Translations under genes and position numbers: made by a program
Part shown: positions 44,703-53,024 of the stretch, piece by piece
How positions within the stretch are numbered: position 1 is the stretch's first letter
Layout: the number at the start of each line of letters is the position of its first letter
The notes under the pieces: generated by a model
What the model saw: only the letters and a program-made list of their open reading frames with translations
Told to the model about the DNA's origin: nothing
Databases searched by the model: none
Assembly: GCA_900473205.1 (NCBI GenBank)
Contig: UCLB01000007.1
Location: forward strand, 1-64,000
Direction: 5' to 3'
Source: Hyphomicrobiales bacterium
GTDB lineage: Bacteria > Pseudomonadota > Alphaproteobacteria > Rhizobiales > Rhizobiaceae
DNA length: 64,000 nt

Positions 44703-46076
44703 ATGCTCAGCAATTCCCTTATCGAACTCGACCGCGCCCATCTGGTACATCCCGTTGCGTCCTACAGAGGCCATGAAAGGCTCGGCGTCCGGGTGCTGAA
44801 ATCCGCCAAAGGAGCCACCGTCACCGACATGAGCGGCCATCAGATGATCGATGGCTTCGCAGGTTTGTGGTGCGTCAATGCCGGTTACGGCCATGAAAGC
44901 ATCGTGGAGGCGGCTGCAAAACAGATGCGTGAGCTGCCCTATGCAACCGGCTATTTCAGCCTCGGTTCGGAAGCCGCGATCCGTCTGGCATCGGAGCTAG
45001 CCGACCGCGCGCCAGGCGATCTCACCCATATCTATTTCACGCTCGGTGGTTCCGATGCAGTGGACAGCACGGTTCGCTTCATCCGTTATTACTACCACTC
45101 TCTCGGCACGCCGCAGAAGGATCAGTTCATCTCTCTGGAGCAGGGCTATCACGGTTCCAGCACGGTTGGTGCGGGCCTGACCGCGCTTCCGATCTTTCAT
45201 GCAGGCTTCGGTCTGCCGTTCGATTGGCAGCACAAAATTCCGTCTCATTATGCCTATCGAAACCCCGTCGGCACCGACCCACAGGCCATTATCGCCTCTT
45301 CCGTTGCAGCCTTACGGGCGAAGATCGAGGAGATTGGGGCTGAGCGCGTCGCCGCATTTTACGTCGAGCCCATTCAGGGCTCTGGCGGCGTTCTCGTGCC
45401 GCCGAAAGGCTGGCTGAAAGCCATGCACGAGGTTTGCAAAGAGTATGATGTGCTGTTGGTTGCCGATGAAGTCATCACCGGCTTTGGCCGTACGGGCCCG
45501 CTCTTTGCGTGTTCGGAAGATGATGTCGTGCCGGATTTCATGACCACGGCCAAAGGCCTGACCTCCGGTTACGTGCCGATGGGTGCTGTGTTCATGTCCG
45601 ACAGGGTGTATAATGTCATTGCAGATGGCGCCGGTGCCGCCGCAATCGGTCATGGCTACACCTATTCTGCCCACCCCGTCAGCGCCGCTGTGGGGCTGGA
45701 AGTGCTGAGATTGTATGAAAACGGGCTTCTTGAAAACGGCATCAAGGCCGGTGCGCGGTTGATGGCTGGACTTCACAGCCTTGCTGACCACCCGCTGGTC
45801 GGTGATGTGCGCGGTCGCGGCATGCTGGCAGCCATCGAACTGGTTACAGACAAGCAGAAGAAAACACCGCTGCCCGCCGCTGCCGATCCATCGCGCCGCA
45901 TTTTCGACCGCGCCTGGGACAATGGCCTCGTCATTCGCGCTTTCGGCAATGGTGTTCTCGGCTATGCACCGCCGCTATGCTGCACCGAAAGCGAAATCGA
46001 TGCCATCATTGAGCGCACGCGCATGGCGCTGGACCAGACGCTGGAAGACCCGGACGTGCGCGCCGCCATGGCTTGA
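44703..46076 (+). CDS. Class III aminotransferase (omega-amine/GABA type)
   Basis: This is a PLP enzyme that moves an amino group from an omega-amino acid or diamine to pyruvate or a keto acid. The 457-residue product has the FAGLWCVNAGYGH segment, the GGSDAVDSTVRF PLP-phosphate site, the VADEVITGFGRTG cofactor-binding Asp region and the Schiff-base lysine in TTAKGLTSGYVPMGA (K284). It resembles the putrescine/beta-alanine/GABA:pyruvate aminotransferase group. Start by GGAG at 6 nt; coupled to the upstream GNAT gene. With GabD it would convert GABA to succinate. Confidence 0.9.
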   Translation: MLSNSLIELDRAHLVHPVASYRGHERLGVRVLKSAKGATVTDMSGHQMIDGFAGLWCVNAGYGHESIVEAAAKQMRELPYATGYFSLGSEAAIRLASELADRAPGDLTHIYFTLGGSDAVDSTVRFIRYYYHSLGTPQKDQFISLEQGYHGSSTVGAGLTALPIFHAGFGLPFDWQHKIPSHYAYRNPVGTDPQAIIASSVAALRAKIEEIGAERVAAFYVEPIQGSGGVLVPPKGWLKAMHEVCKEYDVLLVADEVITGFGRTGPLFACSEDDVVPDFMTTAKGLTSGYVPMGAVFMSDRVYNVIADGAGAAAIGHGYTYSAHPVSAAVGLEVLRLYENGLLENGIKAGARLMAGLHSLADHPLVGDVRGRGMLAAIELVTDKQKKTPLPAAADPSRRIFDRAWDNGLVIRAFGNGVLGYAPPLCCTESEIDAIIERTRMALDQTLEDPDVRAAMA

Positions 46077-46108
46077 ATGGGCTGCGCTGGAAATACCGCT
46101 TTGACGGC

Positions 46109-46121
46109 ATATTCAGAATAT
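46109..46121. promoter_or_regulatory. Short palindrome upstream of HAD-importer genes
   Basis: ATATTC-A-GAATAT (46109-46121) is a perfect 6-bp inverted repeat with a 1-nt centre, in the 236-bp gap between the aminotransferase stop and the HAD start. It is AT-rich and compact, as Lrp-family sites often are. No direct evidence for binding. Confidence 0.35.
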
Positions 46122-46312
46122 TGTGCCGCAGGGGTCCGGTCTTTCAGCGAATCCCGCGATCAATTGTTGCGATGATAAACGGAAAGAAGGCGGGAATAGC
46201 GCAAAAAGCCACCGCCCCAGCCGGGAACAGAGCGATTACGGATCCAAACTGACAGCATAGAATTCTGCGACGATATCAAGACCCATCCGTGATCCGCTTG
46301 CAAAACAGGAGC

Positions 46313-47035
46313 ATGACATTGCCGAAGAGTTTAGCAGACTTCAAATATCTGAGCTTCGACGTGGTCGGAACGTTGATTGATTTTGAAAGCGGCCTGACGA
46401 CATGCCTGAAGCAGATCGGTGAAGAACACGGCGTCACTGTTGATGCCGAGACTGCTCTGACGCTCTACCGCAAAGCTCGCTATCTGCCGGATGTCGGCCT
46501 GTTCCCGGATGATCTCGTTCGCGTTTATCTAGTGATCGCGCCGGATCTCGGCTTGCCTGTCGAACGTGCCCTTGGCGAGCGGCTTCGCGATTCTGCAAAA
46601 AACTGGAAAGCCTTTCCCGATAGCGCAGACGCCCTTGCGCGACTTGCCACGCGCTACAAGCTGATTGCCATGACGAATGCCCAGCGCTGGGCTTTCGAGT
46701 GCTTTTCCAAGGAACTGGGAAATCCCTTCTACCAGGGGTTCACGGCTGACGACACCGGTACGGAAAAGCCCGATCCTGCCTTTTTCGACTATGTCTTCGA
46801 GTTCGTTCAATCCGAAGGCAACAGCAAAGACGATATTCTGCATGTTGCCCAGAGCCAGTACCACGACATCGGAATTTCCAGAAAGCTGGGTATGACGAAT
46901 TGCTGGATCGAGAGACGCCATGCGCAGAAGGGCTATGGCGGAACCATCGAGCCGGAAAACTTCACAGAACCGGATTTCCACTTCACCTCCATGGCAGCCC
47001 TCGCCGATGCCGTCGAGGAGAAAGCCAACGCCTGA
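46313..47035 (+). CDS. HAD-superfamily hydrolase (type II dehalogenase-like)
   Basis: This 240-residue HAD protein has the motif I Asp in LSFDVVGTLIDF, motif II MTNAQRW, motif III TEKPDPAFFDYVF and motif IV HVAQSQYHDIGIS. The motif IV residues differ from the SSNxWD of haloacid dehalogenases, so the common family label should not be read as activity. The exact start is unclear: AGGAG at 46307-46311 is too close to the ATG at 46313 and fits better with a TTG at 46319. It lies 75 nt upstream of a binding-protein gene and may be in the same operon. Confidence 0.8.
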   Translation: MTLPKSLADFKYLSFDVVGTLIDFESGLTTCLKQIGEEHGVTVDAETALTLYRKARYLPDVGLFPDDLVRVYLVIAPDLGLPVERALGERLRDSAKNWKAFPDSADALARLATRYKLIAMTNAQRWAFECFSKELGNPFYQGFTADDTGTEKPDPAFFDYVFEFVQSEGNSKDDILHVAQSQYHDIGISRKLGMTNCWIERRHAQKGYGGTIEPENFTEPDFHFTSMAALADAVEEKANA

Positions 47036-47110
47036 CGCTGCCCGCCATGGGTAAAAGCGGCGCGCATAAGCCGTTCGACCCGCCTGAATTTAACAAAAAG
47101 GGGAATGAAC

Positions 47111-48724
47111 ATGACCGATAAAACATTCATCAACTGGACTTCCGCTGACGATGCGATGGTCGAAAATGCTATTCGCCGTGGCGCTAGCCGTCGCGACCTT
47201 TTGAAGATGCTAATGGCGGGTGGCGTTGCCATGACAGCTGGCTCTGCCATTCTTGGACGCGCCGGTCAGGCCCTTGCCGCCGCCCCGGTTTCCGGCGGCT
47301 CGCTGAAGGCGGCTGGCTGGTCATCATCTACCGCAGACACGCTCGACCCGGCCAAGGCATCACTTTCGACCGACTACGTTCGCTGCTGCGCCTTCTACAA
47401 CCGCCTGTCGACTATCGATCAGGCCGGTATGACGCAGATGGAACTGGCCGAAAGTATCGATAGCAAGGACGCCAAGGTCTGGACCGTCAAATTGCGCAAG
47501 GGCGTGACCTTCCACAATGGCAAGTCGCTGACCTCGGCAGACGTCGTTTACTCTCTCAAGCGTCATCTTGATCCAGCCGTTGGCTCCAAGGTCAATTCCA
47601 TTGCCAAGCAGATGACCGGCTTCAAGGCCGTCGATGATCTGACCGTCGAAATCACGCTTGAAAATCCGAATGCCGACTTGCCGACCATTCTGGCGCTACA
47701 CCACTTCATGATCATTGCCGACGGCACCACCGATTTCGCCAAGGCCAATGGCACAGGCGCTTTCGTCTGCGAAGTCTTCGAACCCGGCGTTCGCTCGCTT
47801 GCCACGAAGAACAAGAATTACTGGAAGTCCGAAGGGCCTTATCTCGACTCCTTCGAGTTCTTCGCGATTTCCGACGATACGGCCCGCGTCAACGCGCTTC
47901 TGGCAGGCGATATCCAGCTTGCCGCATCCGTAAACCCACGCGCCATCCGCCTGATGGAAGGTCAGCCAAATGTCGTCATCTCCAAGACGACATCCGGCAA
48001 CTACACTAACCTCAACATGCGCCTCGATATGGCACCGGGCAACAAGGCCGATTTCGTCCAGGGCATGAAGAATTTGGTCAATCGTGAGCAGATCCAGAAG
48101 TCTGTGCTGCGTGGCCTGGCCGAGATCGGCAATGACCAGCCGGTTTCGCCAGCCAACATGTACCACAACAAGGATCTCAAGCCGAAAGCCTTCGATCCTG
48201 ACAAGGCGAAGTTCCATTTCGAGAAGGCTGGTCTCATCGGTCAGTCCATTCCGATTGTTGCGTCCGAAGCCGCAGCCTCCTCGATCGATATGGCCATGGT
48301 GGTGCAGGCCGCTGGCGCACAGGTGGGTATGAAGTTCGATGTCCAGCGCGTGCCATCAGATGGTTACTGGTCGAACTACTGGCTGAAGGCACCGGTTCAT
48401 TTCGGCAACATCAACCCTCGCCCTACACCGGATATTCTGTTTTCGCTTCTTTACGCGTCCAACGCGCCATGGAACGAAAGCCAGTACAAGTCGGAGAAGT
48501 TCGACAAGATGCTGGTGGAAGCACGCGGCTTGCTCGACATCGAAAAGCGCAAGACCATCTACAACGAAATGCAGGTGATGATTGCCGAAGAAGCCGGCAC
48601 CATCATTCCGGTCTATATCTCCAACGTCGATGGTATCTCTTCCAAGCTCAAGGGCCTTCAGCCCAGCCCGCTTGGCGGCATGATGGGTTACGCCTTCGCC
48701 GAACACGTATGGCTCGAGGCCTGA
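47111..48724 (+). CDS. ABC substrate-binding protein, family 5 (peptide/opine type), Tat-exported
   Basis: This is the receptor of the second complete peptide-type importer. The 537-residue product has a long N-region, a Tat motif (GASRRDLLKML) and a hydrophobic run before the mature part. Family 5 signs include GWSSSTADTLDPAKASLSTD, VTFHNGKSLTSADVVYSLKR and ERK-type DIEKRKTIYNEMQVMIAEEA. I prefer the ATG at 47111 (AGGGGA about 6 nt before) to the one at 47105. It is followed by a strong stem-loop (48734-48762) and two permease genes. The surrounding genes suggest an amino or diamino compound as ligand. Confidence 0.88.
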   Translation: MTDKTFINWTSADDAMVENAIRRGASRRDLLKMLMAGGVAMTAGSAILGRAGQALAAAPVSGGSLKAAGWSSSTADTLDPAKASLSTDYVRCCAFYNRLSTIDQAGMTQMELAESIDSKDAKVWTVKLRKGVTFHNGKSLTSADVVYSLKRHLDPAVGSKVNSIAKQMTGFKAVDDLTVEITLENPNADLPTILALHHFMIIADGTTDFAKANGTGAFVCEVFEPGVRSLATKNKNYWKSEGPYLDSFEFFAISDDTARVNALLAGDIQLAASVNPRAIRLMEGQPNVVISKTTSGNYTNLNMRLDMAPGNKADFVQGMKNLVNREQIQKSVLRGLAEIGNDQPVSPANMYHNKDLKPKAFDPDKAKFHFEKAGLIGQSIPIVASEAAASSIDMAMVVQAAGAQVGMKFDVQRVPSDGYWSNYWLKAPVHFGNINPRPTPDILFSLLYASNAPWNESQYKSEKFDKMLVEARGLLDIEKRKTIYNEMQVMIAEEAGTIIPVYISNVDGISSKLKGLQPSPLGGMMGYAFAEHVWLEA

Positions 48725-48733
48725 TCTAGGGAC

Positions 48734-48762
48734 TTTGCCCGTCGCAACAGGCGGCGGGCAAA
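48734..48762 (+). other. Intercistronic stem-loop after the binding-protein gene
   Basis: TTTGCCCGTCGC (48734-48745) pairs with GCGGCGGGCAAA (48751-48762) over 12 bp with one G-T pair and an AACAG loop. It starts 9 nt after the receptor stop and precedes the permease at 48854. No T-run follows. Confidence 0.7.
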
Positions 48763-48853
48763 CTCCGTCTGCTCCCCCGCATTGCCATTGGCGCACTTTG
48801 GCCGGACAATGATTTTCAACGGGAGCCAGGATCGTTTCCGAAAGAGAGGCCGC

Positions 48854-49804
48854 ATGAACAAACATGTCCTTGCACTTGTGATAAACCGGCTCTTTGTGGC
48901 GATCATTACCCTGCTGATCGTCGCTTTCACCGTGTTTTTCGCAACCGAGATGTTGCCGGGCGATGTCGCGCAGATCCTGCTCGGACAATCCGCGACGCCG
49001 GAGGCCGTGGCGGGTCTCAGAACCGCCATGCATCTCGATGACCCGGCCATTTTGCGTTTTCTGCGCTGGCTTGGGGGACTGTTCGTTGGTGATCTGGGCA
49101 AATCCTACGCAAACAACATGGCCATCGTGGATCTTATCGGCGGACGTCTGGCCAATACAATGAAGCTGGCCGCCGTCACTGCGCTGTTTTCAATTCCCAT
49201 TGCGCTAACGCTCGGCATCACCGCCGCCATCATGCGCGGCACGATTTACGACCGTATCGTCACGACAATCACCATAACAGTCATCTCCGTTCCCGAATTC
49301 ATGGTGGCGACCTCTGCCGTTCTGATTTTCGCGGTCTATCTGAAATGGCTGCCAGCGCTTGCCTTTGCCAATGAGGTCCATTCCTTCGGCGAATTGCTGC
49401 GCGTCTTTGCGATGCCGGTCATAACGCTGAGCTTCGTCATTTCCGCCCAGATGATCCGCATGACACGCGCTGCCGTGATCGAAACACTCGACACGCCCTA
49501 TGTGGAAATGGCCCTGCTGAAAGGCGCTTCACGCTCCCGCATGGTTTTGCGCCACGCTCTTCCCAATGCGCTTGGCCCCATCGTCAACGCGGTCGCGCTT
49601 TCGGTATCCTACCTGCTGGGCGGCGTTATTATCGTTGAGACCATTTTCAATTATCCGGGCATTGCCAAATTGATGGTAGATGCCGTTTCCACCCGCGACT
49701 TGCCCCTTATCCAGACCTGTGCGCTGATTTTCTGCCTTGGTTATCTCATATTGATCACCATTGCTGACATCATCGCAATCGTCTCCAATCCGAGGCTCCG
49801 CTGA
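48854..49804 (+). CDS. Peptide/opine-type ABC permease (DppB/OppB family)
   Basis: This is the first channel subunit of the importer, 316 residues. It starts KHVLALVINRLFVAIITLLI, has the DppB-type TEMLPGDVAQILLGQSATPE, and the permease loop AAVIETLDTPYVEMALLKGA. I chose the ATG at 48854 with GAGAGG upstream; the frame is open to 48782 but that part is non-membrane and lacks a site. The second permease starts 2 nt after its stop. Confidence 0.9.
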   Translation: MNKHVLALVINRLFVAIITLLIVAFTVFFATEMLPGDVAQILLGQSATPEAVAGLRTAMHLDDPAILRFLRWLGGLFVGDLGKSYANNMAIVDLIGGRLANTMKLAAVTALFSIPIALTLGITAAIMRGTIYDRIVTTITITVISVPEFMVATSAVLIFAVYLKWLPALAFANEVHSFGELLRVFAMPVITLSFVISAQMIRMTRAAVIETLDTPYVEMALLKGASRSRMVLRHALPNALGPIVNAVALSVSYLLGGVIIVETIFNYPGIAKLMVDAVSTRDLPLIQTCALIFCLGYLILITIADIIAIVSNPRLR

Positions 49805-49806
49805 TC

Positions 49807-50649
49807 ATGGCAGGTTTTGCTCTTTCTCCCCGCAAGCTCGGATATCGTTTCAACGCGGTCGGCATCGCCGCTCTAACGGTCATTCTTTTCTGGGCCGTCA
49901 TCGCAATATTTGCGCCGCTGCTTATCCCCTACCCGGTAGGAGACATTGTCGATTTCGACTATTTCGGCCCGATGTCTCAAAAGTTCATCATGGGCACCGA
50001 CTATCTTGGTCGCGATATCTTCTCCCGTATTTTGATGGGCGCACGTTATACCGTCGGCATCTCGCTGGCATCGGTCGCCATCGCCTGCTTTTCAGGCGTT
50101 ACACTCGGCATGTGCGCCGCTGTCACAGGCGGATGGTTCGATACATGCCTGTCGCGTTTTCTCGATGCGCTGATTTCCATTCCCAGCAAGCTGTTTGGCC
50201 TCGTCATCGTTGCCGCCATGGGGCCATCCATTCCGGTCCTGATTATGACGATGGCCATCATCTATACGCCGGGCTCCTACCGGTTTGCCCGCTCGCTTGC
50301 CGTCAACATCAACACCATGGATTTCGTAACGGTGGCCCGTGCGCGTGGAGAAGGCGTTTTCTACATCATCCGTTCGGAAATCCTGCCCAACATCTTGGGC
50401 CCGGTACTGGCCGACCTCGGCTTGCGCTTCGTATTCATCGTGCTGCTCTTATCCGGCCTCTCCTTCCTCGGCCTCGGCGTGCAGCCGCCAAATGCAGACT
50501 GGGGTGCGCTGGTGCGGGAAAACATCGGTGGGCTTTCCTACGGGGCACCTGCGGTGATGTTTCCATCCATCGCAATCGCCACGCTCACCATCAGCGTCAA
50601 CATGCTGATCGACAATCTGCCGCAGAAAATTCGTGACCGGAGTGCTTGA
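49807..50649 (+). CDS. Peptide/opine-type ABC permease (DppC/OppC family)
   Basis: This is the second channel subunit, 280 residues, with the DppC hallmark KFIMGTDYLGRDIFSRIL, helices around it, and the loop VNINTMDFVTVARARGEG that contacts the ATPases. The C-terminus has LSFLGLGVQPPNADWGALV, typical of the family. Its TGA overlaps the start of the fused ATPase gene by one base. Confidence 0.9.
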   Translation: MAGFALSPRKLGYRFNAVGIAALTVILFWAVIAIFAPLLIPYPVGDIVDFDYFGPMSQKFIMGTDYLGRDIFSRILMGARYTVGISLASVAIACFSGVTLGMCAAVTGGWFDTCLSRFLDALISIPSKLFGLVIVAAMGPSIPVLIMTMAIIYTPGSYRFARSLAVNINTMDFVTVARARGEGVFYIIRSEILPNILGPVLADLGLRFVFIVLLLSGLSFLGLGVQPPNADWGALVRENIGGLSYGAPAVMFPSIAIATLTISVNMLIDNLPQKIRDRSA

Positions 50650-52310
50650 TGGCCAATCTTGTTGAAGTTCGTGACCTCAAGGTCGAAGCGAAAACAGACA
50701 CTGGCCGGACGGTGGAAATCATTCGCGGCGTCAGTTTCGATATTGCCGATGGCGAAATCGTTGCCCTGATTGGTGAAAGCGGCTCTGGCAAGACGACCAT
50801 CGCATTGACGATGATGGGCCACACCCGACCCGGCTGCAAGATCGTCGGCGGTTCCGTTCGTCTGGGCGCCAATGATATGGCCGCTACATCACGTAAGGGG
50901 CTTGCAAAATTGCGCGGTACGGAAGTCGCCTATGTGCCGCAGAGCGCCGCTGCCGCCTTCAACCCGGCACAGCGCATCATGGATCAGGTTATCGAAGTCG
51001 TGCGTATTCACGGACTGATGAGCGATGAGGCAGCCAAGGCCCGCGCTATCGAGCTGTTCCGCGCGCTGGCCTTGCCCAATGCCGATACGATCGGTGATCG
51101 CTACCCACATCAGGTCTCCGGCGGCCAGTTGCAGCGGCTTTCCGCCGCCATGGCACTGATCGGCAATCCACGCTTGATGATTTTCGATGAGCCGACAACC
51201 GCACTTGACGTCACGACCCAAATCGAGGTTCTGCGTGCGTTCAAATCCGTCATGAAAGCCGGCAATCTCGCAGGCGTTTACGTCTCGCACGATCTTGCAG
51301 TCGTCGCACAGATCGCGGATCGCATCGTGGTTCTCAAAGGCGGCGAAGTGCAGGAAATCGGCACGACAGAACAAATCCTGACCGCGCCAAAGCACCCCTA
51401 CACGCAGGAGCTTCTTGCGGCTTTCAAACCTCATATCCACGCCAGTGCCGCGGAAACCGGCGCCAAGGTGCAAAAGCCGTTGCTGAAAGCCAAAGGTATC
51501 GTTGCCGGTTATGGGCCGATCCAAGCAAACGGCATGCCGCTTGCACTGGCGCTGAAATCAGTCGATATCTCACTGGAAGAGGGCCGCAACCTCGGCATCA
51601 TCGGTGAATCCGGCTGTGGAAAATCGACCCTTGCGCGCGTCATTGCAGGCATTCTGCCACCCGTTTCCGGCCACATCATCTTCGATGGCAAGGAACTCGC
51701 CCCGGATGCGCGCCAGCGCCGACGCGAAGAGCTGCGCAAACTTCAGATCGTCTTTCAGTTTGCCGATACGGCGCTCAACCCCTCCAAGGCGATTGGCGAC
51801 ATTCTGGAGCGCCCGCTGGCATTCTATCACGACATGGACCGAGCCGCACGCGAGGCACGGGTCGATCAGCTTCTTGACATGGTTCGCTTGCCACGCACGC
51901 TGAAGTTTAGGCGTCCGGCAGAATTGTCTGGCGGGCAGAAGCAGCGCGTCAATCTGGCCCGCGCCTTGGCAGCGAACCCGAAAATCATTCTCTGCGATGA
52001 AATTACCTCCGCACTCGACACGGTGGTGGCTGCCGCCATCATCGACTTGTTGAAAGAGTTGCAGCGAGAGTTAAAGCTTTCCTATATCTTCATCAGCCAC
52101 GATCTCTCCGTGGTGCAGGCCATCTGCGATGAAATCGCCGTTATGTATGCGGGTGAAAAAGTGGAGCAGATGCCGCCATCTGCCGTAGGCAATGCCAATG
52201 CTCACCCTTATTCGAAGCTGCTGTTCTCCTCCGTTCCCAAACTCGATACCGGCTGGCTAGACGGTCTGGAACGAGACCCGGAACTGGTGCGGGCCTTCGC
52301 GCAGCGCTGA
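50649..52310 (+). CDS. Fused dual ABC ATPase (DppD-DppF type)
   Basis: This 553-residue protein contains both importer ATPases. Domain 1 has Walker A GESGSGKTT, signature VSGGQLQRL and Walker B LMIFDEPTTALD; it ends with KHPYTQELL. Domain 2 has Walker A GESGCGKST, signature LSGGQKQRV and Walker B ILCDEITSALD, and ends NAHPYSKLL. The second Q-loop reads IVFQFADTALNPSKAIG, slightly unusual but with the key Gln. The ATG at 50649 overlaps the previous stop. A 7-bp hairpin spans its own stop codon (52301-52318). Confidence 0.9.
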   Translation: MANLVEVRDLKVEAKTDTGRTVEIIRGVSFDIADGEIVALIGESGSGKTTIALTMMGHTRPGCKIVGGSVRLGANDMAATSRKGLAKLRGTEVAYVPQSAAAAFNPAQRIMDQVIEVVRIHGLMSDEAAKARAIELFRALALPNADTIGDRYPHQVSGGQLQRLSAAMALIGNPRLMIFDEPTTALDVTTQIEVLRAFKSVMKAGNLAGVYVSHDLAVVAQIADRIVVLKGGEVQEIGTTEQILTAPKHPYTQELLAAFKPHIHASAAETGAKVQKPLLKAKGIVAGYGPIQANGMPLALALKSVDISLEEGRNLGIIGESGCGKSTLARVIAGILPPVSGHIIFDGKELAPDARQRRREELRKLQIVFQFADTALNPSKAIGDILERPLAFYHDMDRAAREARVDQLLDMVRLPRTLKFRRPAELSGGQKQRVNLARALAANPKIILCDEITSALDTVVAAAIIDLLKELQRELKLSYIFISHDLSVVQAICDEIAVMYAGEKVEQMPPSAVGNANAHPYSKLLFSSVPKLDTGWLDGLERDPELVRAFAQR

Positions 52311-52318
52311 AGCGCTGC
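52301..52318 (+). terminator. Hairpin whose loop is the stop codon
   Basis: GCAGCGC (52301-52307) and GCGCTGC (52312-52318) are a perfect 7-bp stem with loop TGAA, so the TGA stop of the ATPase gene lies in the loop. The convergent Lrp gene ends 3 nt away at 52321. It may act as a compact bidirectional end signal; there is no T-run. Confidence 0.45.
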
Positions 52319-52320
52319 CA

Positions 52321-52809
52321 TTACATCGGGAACAGGCTGGTCAACGGCATGTGCGGCTTGACGATGGGGGATTTCAGCACGACGAAGCTGAAATATTTAT
52401 CGATGCCGATATCCATGTCGATCAGCCGTTCCATGATGGTCTGATATTCGCCGATGCTGCCTGTGACGAATTTGAGCAGATAGTCATATCCACCGGAAAC
52501 CAGATGGCATTCGATCACAGAATCCAGTTTTTCGACGGCGGCTAGAAAGCGGGCGAAGTCGATTTGCCGGTGGTTCTTCAACGTCACTTCGGTGAAAACA
52601 GTCAGCGTCTGGCCAAGCTTGCCGATATTGATTTGCGCCGAATAGCTGGTGATGAACCCTTCGGCCTGCAATTTCTTGACGCGCATCAAGCACGGGCTGG
52701 GCGAGAGGTTGACCAGTTCCGCCAGCTCGACATTGGTGATGCGGCCGTTCTTTTGAAGTTCATGGAGAATCTTGATATCGATCCGGTCAAGCTTCATTTC
52801 ACCAAACAT
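52321..52809 (-). CDS. Lrp/AsnC-family transcriptional regulator
   Basis: This is a small-molecule-responsive DNA-binding protein, usually sensing an amino acid. The 162-residue product has the N-terminal winged helix (LDRIDIKILHELQKNGRITN and VELAELVNLSPSPCLMRVKK) and the RAM ligand-binding domain with VIECHLVSGGYDYLLKFVTG. The start could be the ATG at 52809 or 52797, which is better spaced from GGTGAA. It diverges from the FAD oxidase at 53025 and is a good candidate regulator for the catabolic genes around it. Confidence 0.9.
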   Translation of the reverse strand: MFGEMKLDRIDIKILHELQKNGRITNVELAELVNLSPSPCLMRVKKLQAEGFITSYSAQINIGKLGQTLTVFTEVTLKNHRQIDFARFLAAVEKLDSVIECHLVSGGYDYLLKFVTGSIGEYQTIMERLIDMDIGIDKYFSFVVLKSPIVKPHMPLTSLFPM

Positions 52810-52893
52810 CCTGCTGCGCCATCATCTCACAGCATAATATGCGGCAAGGCCACTTGCGCAAGCAAAACCACCCATATGGGGCTGTTCAAAAGC

Positions 52894-52912
52894 GCGAAAA
52901 TCCGATTTTGGC
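52894..52912. promoter_or_regulatory. Candidate Lrp operator between lrp and FAD oxidase
   Basis: AAAATC-C-GATTTT (52897-52909) is a perfect inverted repeat, extending to a GC/GC pair outside a single mismatch (52894-52912). The right half continues as TTTTGGCAGAA (52906-52916), an element that recurs in variant form before the deacetylase operon. Lrp-type regulators commonly autoregulate from such sites; the assignment is inferred. Confidence 0.5.
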
Positions 52913-53024
52913 AGAATGATGCGAGGCAAGATGCAGCTACAGAATAAAATGCTGCTCGCCGCTTGTCTTGCGGCAGGCGGGAGATGACGTCGCTGCTAGA
53001 ATGGCCCGTCGATAGGAGACCGCA

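Noticed and set aside
34968-52809. Ectoine degradation cluster (deacetylase, aminotransferase, semialdehyde dehydrogenase, Lrp regulator)
   Set aside because: The key ectoine hydrolase (M24 peptidase-like) is absent and the deacetylase is of the M20 ArgE type, so the similarity in gene roles is not enough.
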